This document shows positions 5,028 through 9,342 of a stretch of DNA of 9,342 nucleotides, one piece after another. This DNA is from Ruminococcus sp. (GTDB lineage: Bacteria > Bacillota > Clostridia > Oscillospirales > Ruminococcaceae). The notes under the pieces are model-generated. The model searched no databases, was not told where the DNA came from, and was given only the letters and a program-made list of their open reading frames with translations. Within the stretch, counting starts at the first letter, position 1; every line of letters starts with the position of its first letter. Location of the stretch: positions 1-9,342 of the forward strand of contig JAGAQS010000204.1 in assembly GCA_017622635.1 (NCBI GenBank), in the 5' to 3' direction. The position numbers and the translations under genes are program-made.

Positions 5028-5056
5028 GATATATTTTAATTCCCGTCACAAAATAC

Positions 5057-5090
5057 AAAAAACGGAGTACAAAAAATACTCCGTCTTTTT
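5057..5090 (-). terminator. Intrinsic terminator after psd
   Basis: ACGGAGTA (5062-5069) and TACTCCGT (5077-5084) form an 8-bp stem with a 7-base loop. On the minus strand the stem is followed by six T residues (complement of 5057-5062). It begins just after the psd stop codon and closes the activase/HgdB-like/psd operon. Confidence 0.92.
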
Positions 5091-5091
5091 G

Positions 5092-5952
5092 TTATACTGA
5101 AACTCCTATTTTTTCACCGTAATGTACAACGGTTTCAAAACCGTCTCTTGTATTTCTGAGAATGTCGGAATCAGGACGTATTCTGTCCTTTTCAAAAAGC
5201 TGAACTATGGTAGAACCGCCGAACATGAACATACCCTTTTCTTCACCTTTCATGAAACTGTATTCACCGTGATGATTACAGATTTTTCCCACCATCATCG
5301 CACCGACTTCAAGCTGTACAACGTCACCGAAATTATCAGTGTGCATGATAGTGTATTCACGGCTGTTCCTCTTGTATACATTATATTTTTTCAGTGCAAC
5401 GGGGTTCACCGTATGAAGTTCACCGTAAATAAATACATTGTTCGTTTTTATTCCGTCGTCGATATAACAGTAACGGTGGTAGTCGTCAACTTCAAGACGG
5501 TAAATAAGACAGTAACCGCCGTCATAGCGTCTTGCAAGAAATTCATTTTTCAGCATATCGGAAACCCTGTAAAGAGAGTTCTTTATTTTAAATATACTGT
5601 TTCTTTTTATTTTATACGCCGTCACCTTTGAATCACACGGACTTATAAGATGCCTGCTGTTATAGTCAACGGGTCGTTTTTCGGGCTTTACTTTTCTTGT
5701 GAAAAAATCATTGTACGAACTGAAATTCTTCATTATATACTGTGATGTGTCAATACCGTTGTTTTTTATAAACGGTTTAATCAGCGGTTTTGACAGCGGT
5801 GAATCCATATACTTTCCGACAGTTCTTGAAACAAACGGAGCAGTAAGAACTTTGAGAACCATTCTGCCCGAAACAGTATTATAAAGTTTTTTCAGTACCT
5901 CATTCTGTTTTTTGTTTGTGACGATTGTTTCGCCGTTTCTTTTTTTAACCAT
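5092..5952 (-). CDS. psd: Phosphatidylserine decarboxylase proenzyme
   Basis: Psd decarboxylates phosphatidylserine to phosphatidylethanolamine at the membrane. The 286-residue proenzyme cleaves itself at a G-S bond, and the serine becomes the pyruvoyl cofactor. Here the cleavage motif is GGST at 245-248 (in MFMFGGSTIVQLF) rather than LGST, as in the PSD-II subgroup of clostridia. Cleavage before S247 would give a beta chain of 246 and an alpha chain of 40 residues. The other members of the self-cleavage triad are probably D107 (ISPCDSKV) and H159 (VDDYHRY). The N-terminus (LKKLYNTVSGRMVLKVL) is the usual amphipathic membrane-binding region. The ATG lies 6 bases after the stop of the HgdB-like gene, and its weak ribosome binding site (CAGGTAA) overlaps that stop, which suggests translational coupling. 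Its partner pssA lies farther downstream, beyond ppk. Confidence 0.95.
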   Translation of the reverse strand: MVKKRNGETIVTNKKQNEVLKKLYNTVSGRMVLKVLTAPFVSRTVGKYMDSPLSKPLIKPFIKNNGIDTSQYIMKNFSSYNDFFTRKVKPEKRPVDYNSRHLISPCDSKVTAYKIKRNSIFKIKNSLYRVSDMLKNEFLARRYDGGYCLIYRLEVDDYHRYCYIDDGIKTNNVFIYGELHTVNPVALKKYNVYKRNSREYTIMHTDNFGDVVQLEVGAMMVGKICNHHGEYSFMKGEEKGMFMFGGSTIVQLFEKDRIRPDSDILRNTRDGFETVVHYGEKIGVSV

Positions 5953-5958
5953 AATAAA

Positions 5959-7188
5959 TTACCTGCGTGCATTTGCTAGCATAAGTTTTATACGATTTTC
6001 CTGATTGACACGTGTTGCACCTGCGTCATAGTCAATTGCAACTATATTTGCGTCGGGATTGTATTTCTTTATTGCACGTGACATACCTTTTGCAACTATG
6101 TGATTCGGCAAACAACCGAAAGGCTGTGTACAGATTATATTTTCAACTCCCGACTGTACAAGTGCCGCCATTTCGGCAGGAATCAGCCAGCCCTCTCCCA
6201 TTACGACACCCTGATTTATATACTTGTCCGCAAGTTTTCGGAGATGTTCAAAATCGTGGAAAGGTTCAACTACTTTGTGCTTTTTCATGATTGAAATAAG
6301 TTTTTTCTGCTGATGATACATCAAATCATAACCGAGTTTATAAATATGTGACTGAGTGGTTGAATTGTCATATATTTTAGCGTCGTTGAAAGTTCCTGCC
6401 GCACAGTACATAACAAATTCAAGCAGTGACGGTACAACAGGCTCGCACCCCTCCGAAATCAGAAAGTCCTCAAGATGATTGTTTGCAAGCGGGGAATATT
6501 TAACGTATATCTCCCCCACTATTCCGACACGGATTTTCTTTTCACTGCTGAGCGATATTTCCTCAAAGTCGTTCAGAATGTCATTGCTTATTCTGTCAAG
6601 TTTAAGATAAAAATTACTCTTTTTAAGGAACATATTCCCAAGTCTTTTCTGCCATTTGTTCAGAACCTTTTCAGACTGTCCCTTATTGATTTCGTATGCA
6701 CGGCATTTATTGTAACAGGTCATAAGCAAATCACCGTAAAGAACCGCATAGAACATCTTTAAAAACATGACGGGTGTTATTTTAAATGAACTGTCCTTTT
6801 CAAGACCGCTGAAATTAAGCGATACAACGGGAATCTGCGGATAATTTTTATCAATTGCCTTTCTGAGAAGATGTATATAGTTTGAAGCACGACAGCCACC
6901 GCCTGTCTGAGTTATCATGAGTGCGGTTTTGTCAGGGTCATATTTTCCGCTTTTGAGAGCGTCCATGAACTGTCCTATAACAAGAAGTGCAGGATAACAC
7001 GCATCATTATGGACGTTTTTAAGTCCCTCGTCAATGACAGAACGTGAACGGTTCTGAAGAAGTTCCATTTTATAACCCTCAGCCTCAAATATACTTATAA
7101 TAAGCCTGAAGTGTATCGGGAGCATATCGGGTACAAGGATAGTATGTGTTTTAATCATATCCTCGGTAAATTTAGCATATTCAGACAT
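5959..7188 (-). CDS. 2-hydroxyacyl-CoA dehydratase-like (HgdB-type) protein, activase-associated
   Basis: This 409-residue protein matches the C-terminal part of the large (about 1,400-residue) acyl-CoA dehydratase activase-related proteins of clostridia, but here it is a separate gene. Family blocks are HTILVPDMLPIHF (15-27), NDACYPALLVIGQ (61-73), TQTGGGCRASNY (93-104), GEGWLIPAEM (331-340), CTQPFGCLPNHIVAKG (353-368) and IDYDAGATRVNQENRIK (385-401). C64, C99, C353 and C359 are candidates for iron-sulfur ligands. It probably binds an Fe-S cluster and receives electrons from the activase, but the real substrate of this family is not established. The ATG has a strong GGAGGG (complement of 7197-7202) 8 bases upstream and lies 14 bases after the activase stop. 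The two are clearly cotranscribed. True 2-hydroxyacyl-CoA dehydratase activity should not be assumed. Confidence 0.85.
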   Translation of the reverse strand: MSEYAKFTEDMIKTHTILVPDMLPIHFRLIISIFEAEGYKMELLQNRSRSVIDEGLKNVHNDACYPALLVIGQFMDALKSGKYDPDKTALMITQTGGGCRASNYIHLLRKAIDKNYPQIPVVSLNFSGLEKDSSFKITPVMFLKMFYAVLYGDLLMTCYNKCRAYEINKGQSEKVLNKWQKRLGNMFLKKSNFYLKLDRISNDILNDFEEISLSSEKKIRVGIVGEIYVKYSPLANNHLEDFLISEGCEPVVPSLLEFVMYCAAGTFNDAKIYDNSTTQSHIYKLGYDLMYHQQKKLISIMKKHKVVEPFHDFEHLRKLADKYINQGVVMGEGWLIPAEMAALVQSGVENIICTQPFGCLPNHIVAKGMSRAIKKYNPDANIVAIDYDAGATRVNQENRIKLMLANARR

Positions 7189-7202
7189 ATTATATACCCT
7201 CC

Positions 7203-9342
7203 TTACTTCTGTTCCATTGCGGCAATAAGACTTCTGAGACGTATTCTTACTGCACCGAGATTGTTTATTTCGTCAATTTTAAGCTGTGTGTAGAGTTTTC
7301 CGTTACTTTCAAGTATTCTGCGTACTTCGTCGCCCGTAACTGAATCTATACCGCAACCGAACGAAACAAGCTGTATCATCTGCATATCGGGCTGAGTGGT
7401 GACATACTGTGCGGCACGGTAAAGCCTTGAATGATAAGTCCATTGATTAAGTACATCAAGTTTCGGTGTATCAACAAGAGCCGCCACGCTGTCCTCTGTG
7501 ATTACAGCCATTCCGAGACTTGAAATAAGCTTGTGTATACCGTGGTTTATTTCCTTGTCTATGTGATACGGTCTGCCTGCGAGGACTATAATTTTCCTCT
7601 TTTCCGCACGTGCCTGACGGATTATACTTTCAGCCTGTGAAGCAATATCACTGTTGTAACGTTCCATAGCCTTATATGCTTTTTCAACCGCATCGGGAAT
7701 CCTGCACCTCAGATTATAGCCTTTCAGTGAATTTTTAAGTACTTTTACAACGTTCTTTTTTACATTGAGGTCAAGATACGGGTGAATGAAATTACTGTCA
7801 TTCAGACGGGGATTGTTTGCAAGAAGCAGTTCGGGATAGTAAGCAACAACGGGGCAGTTGAAATGATTGTCACTTTGTCCCTCATCTATGTTGTAACTCA
7901 TGCACGGATAGAATATAAAGTCAACACCTTTGTCAAGCAGGTTTTCGATATGACCGTGAGTAAGTTTTGCAGGATAACAGACAGTATCGGACGGAATTGT
8001 ATGTTGTCCGAGATAGTACATACCTCTTGAACTTTCGTCGGAAACCACTGTATGAAAACCAAGCTCAGTAAAAAGCATATGCCAGAAAGGAAGCTGTTCA
8101 TAGAATCCGAGTGCAAGCGGAAAACCTGCTGTTCCGACGGGACGTTTAGGCTGGTGTTTTTTAACCGTATTAACTATACTTGTATACTTGTATTCATAAA
8201 GATTGGGAATATTGTTTTTATTGGAAATTCCCCCGCCCTTTTCACATCTGTTTCCGGAAATAAAACGCCGTCCCTTACCGAAATTTATGATATTAAGCTG
8301 ACAGTGTGCAGTACAGCCCTTGCATTGTACGGAACGTGAAGTATAAGCGAATGAATCAAGTTCATCTGCCGATATAAGAGACGATTTTTCAGAACCTGCT
8401 TTTTCCTTTGCATACAACGCACAGCCGAATGCTCCCATAAGTCCCGAAATTGCAGGGCGTATTACATTTCTTCCTATTTCCTTTTCAAAGGAACGCAAAA
8501 CCGCATCATTCAGGAAAGTACCGCCCTGTACGACAATATTCTTACCGAGTTCTTCGGGAGAATTTGCACGTATAACTTTATAGATAGCGTTCTTTATAAT
8601 TGACATTGAAAGACCTGCGGAAATATCCTCAACCGTTGCACCGTCTTTCTGTGCCTGTTTTACGGAACTGTTCATAAATACAGTACAGCGTGAACCCAAA
8701 TCAACGGGGTGCTGTGCAAAAAGTCCGAGTCGGGAAAATTCGGAAATATCATAACCAAGAGCCATTGCGAACGTCTGTATAAATGAACCGCAACCCGACG
8801 AACAAGCCTCATTCAACATAATACTGTCAATACTGTGATTCTTTATCCTGAAACACTTTATATCCTGACCGCCTATATCTATAATGAAATCAACGTCAGG
8901 ACAGAAATAAGATGCGGCTTTGAAATGTGCGACAGTTTCAACAATTCCGTAATCTATTGAAAGTCCCGACTTTATCAAATCCTCACCGTAACCCGTAACC
9001 GCAGAACCTTTTATTGTAATATCGGGGTTCATTTCACTGTATATTATTTTTATCTGTTCGGAAATTTTGTCAAGAGGCTGTCCCATACTCGAAGAATAAT
9101 GATGATAAAGTATTTTTCCGTCGTCGGTTATAAGTACAAGCTTTGTTGTGGTAGAACCTGCGTCAATGCCAAGATATGCGTCACCTTTATATTTATGTAT
9201 ATCTGCATATGCAAGGTCATATTTTCTGTGACGGTCTATAAAATCGTCATATTCAGCCTGTGACGCAAAAAGTGGCTGTCCTGTCACAATACCGTCAGAA
9301 GTTCTTGCATTGCTGATTTTTTTTATAATTTCGTCTGCCCTG
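7203..9342 (-). CDS. Acyl-CoA dehydratase activase-like ATPase, BcrAD/BadFG family (5' truncated by window edge)
   Basis: The frame is open to the right edge (712 visible residues), so the N-terminus lies outside. The GTG at 9287 is internal. Upstream residues and PLFASQAEYDDF match the linker between the two ATPase domains of the large activase-related proteins, so a first ATPase domain is expected beyond the edge. The visible ASKHA ATPase domain has GIDAGSTTTK (58-67) and IDIGGQDIK (154-162). Cysteines C180 and C184 (ACSSGCGSF) and C219 (RCTVF) match positions that hold the [4Fe-4S] cluster shared by the activase dimer. A cysteine cluster follows (C340-x2-C343-x3-C347, then C366 in GNRCEKGG). 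After that comes a DUF2229-type domain with DTVCYPAKLTHGH and FIFYPCMSYN. The protein would use ATP hydrolysis to drive a low-potential electron to its partner. It stops at EQK, where the single-chain form would run on into the next gene. Confidence 0.88.
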   Translation of the reverse strand, partial: RADEIIKKISNARTSDGIVTGQPLFASQAEYDDFIDRHRKYDLAYADIHKYKGDAYLGIDAGSTTTKLVLITDDGKILYHHYSSSMGQPLDKISEQIKIIYSEMNPDITIKGSAVTGYGEDLIKSGLSIDYGIVETVAHFKAASYFCPDVDFIIDIGGQDIKCFRIKNHSIDSIMLNEACSSGCGSFIQTFAMALGYDISEFSRLGLFAQHPVDLGSRCTVFMNSSVKQAQKDGATVEDISAGLSMSIIKNAIYKVIRANSPEELGKNIVVQGGTFLNDAVLRSFEKEIGRNVIRPAISGLMGAFGCALYAKEKAGSEKSSLISADELDSFAYTSRSVQCKGCTAHCQLNIINFGKGRRFISGNRCEKGGGISNKNNIPNLYEYKYTSIVNTVKKHQPKRPVGTAGFPLALGFYEQLPFWHMLFTELGFHTVVSDESSRGMYYLGQHTIPSDTVCYPAKLTHGHIENLLDKGVDFIFYPCMSYNIDEGQSDNHFNCPVVAYYPELLLANNPRLNDSNFIHPYLDLNVKKNVVKVLKNSLKGYNLRCRIPDAVEKAYKAMERYNSDIASQAESIIRQARAEKRKIIVLAGRPYHIDKEINHGIHKLISSLGMAVITEDSVAALVDTPKLDVLNQWTYHSRLYRAAQYVTTQPDMQMIQLVSFGCGIDSVTGDEVRRILESNGKLYTQLKIDEINNLGAVRIRLRSLIAAMEQK

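Noticed and set aside
5122..5631. 169-codon plus-strand ORF opposite psd
   Set aside because: It is a shadow of psd, whose catalytic motifs are intact on the other strand. It has no ribosome binding site or plausible family. The other plus-strand frames between 2244 and 8339 were rejected for the same reason.
7898..8116. 72-codon minus-strand ORF inside the activase gene in another frame
   Set aside because: It lies wholly within a well-supported gene on the same strand and has no initiation signal.
9285..9287. GTG as the start of the activase gene
   Set aside because: The frame continues open to the window edge with residues that match the inter-domain linker of the large activase family, so this GTG is internal.

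Overview
The window looks like chromosomal DNA from a Gram-positive Clostridia bacterium, most likely a Ruminococcus-like member of the Oscillospiraceae. This rests on protein style, AT-rich spacers, consensus sigma-A promoters, strong AGGAGG ribosome binding sites and hairpin/T-tract terminators. Species assignment is inference. No rRNA, tRNA, CRISPR array, insertion sequence or integrase was seen.

Layout. On the plus strand, 2-469 is the 3' end of secF (Sec translocase), closed by a terminator at 472-501. The next ~360 bases hold the most interesting element: a compact type I toxin-antitoxin locus (528-858). A consensus promoter drives an mRNA for a 31-residue Fst-like membrane peptide (597-692). 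A second consensus promoter on the opposite strand (829-858) drives a predicted ~79-nt antisense RNA. The two transcripts converge on back-to-back terminators. Direct repeats at both ends make the RNAs complementary at the toxin start codon and in their terminator loops, which is the architecture of the par locus of enterococcal plasmid pAD1. Then comes a CorA/ZntB-family cation channel gene (1104-2030) with a structured leader that carries an 18-codon upstream ORF.

From 2032 to the right edge everything is on the minus strand. A bidirectional terminator (2032-2061) separates the two halves. Read in transcription order from the right edge, a three-gene operon encodes the C-terminal part of a large acyl-CoA dehydratase activase-like protein (7203-9342, truncated by the edge), its separately encoded C-terminal HgdB-like partner (5959-7188), and phosphatidylserine decarboxylase psd (5092-5952). 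It ends in a terminator at 5057-5090. Polyphosphate kinase ppk (2802-4946) follows from its own consensus promoter. Phosphatidylserine synthase pssA (2067-2708) then follows from a promoter overlapping the ppk stop codon.

Functionally, pssA and psd together give CDP-diacylglycerol to phosphatidylserine to phosphatidylethanolamine. They are split by ppk. The activase and HgdB-like pair is an iron-sulfur, ATP-dependent redox system of unknown substrate. The window is otherwise ordinary housekeeping DNA, and the toxin-antitoxin locus is the accessory element.
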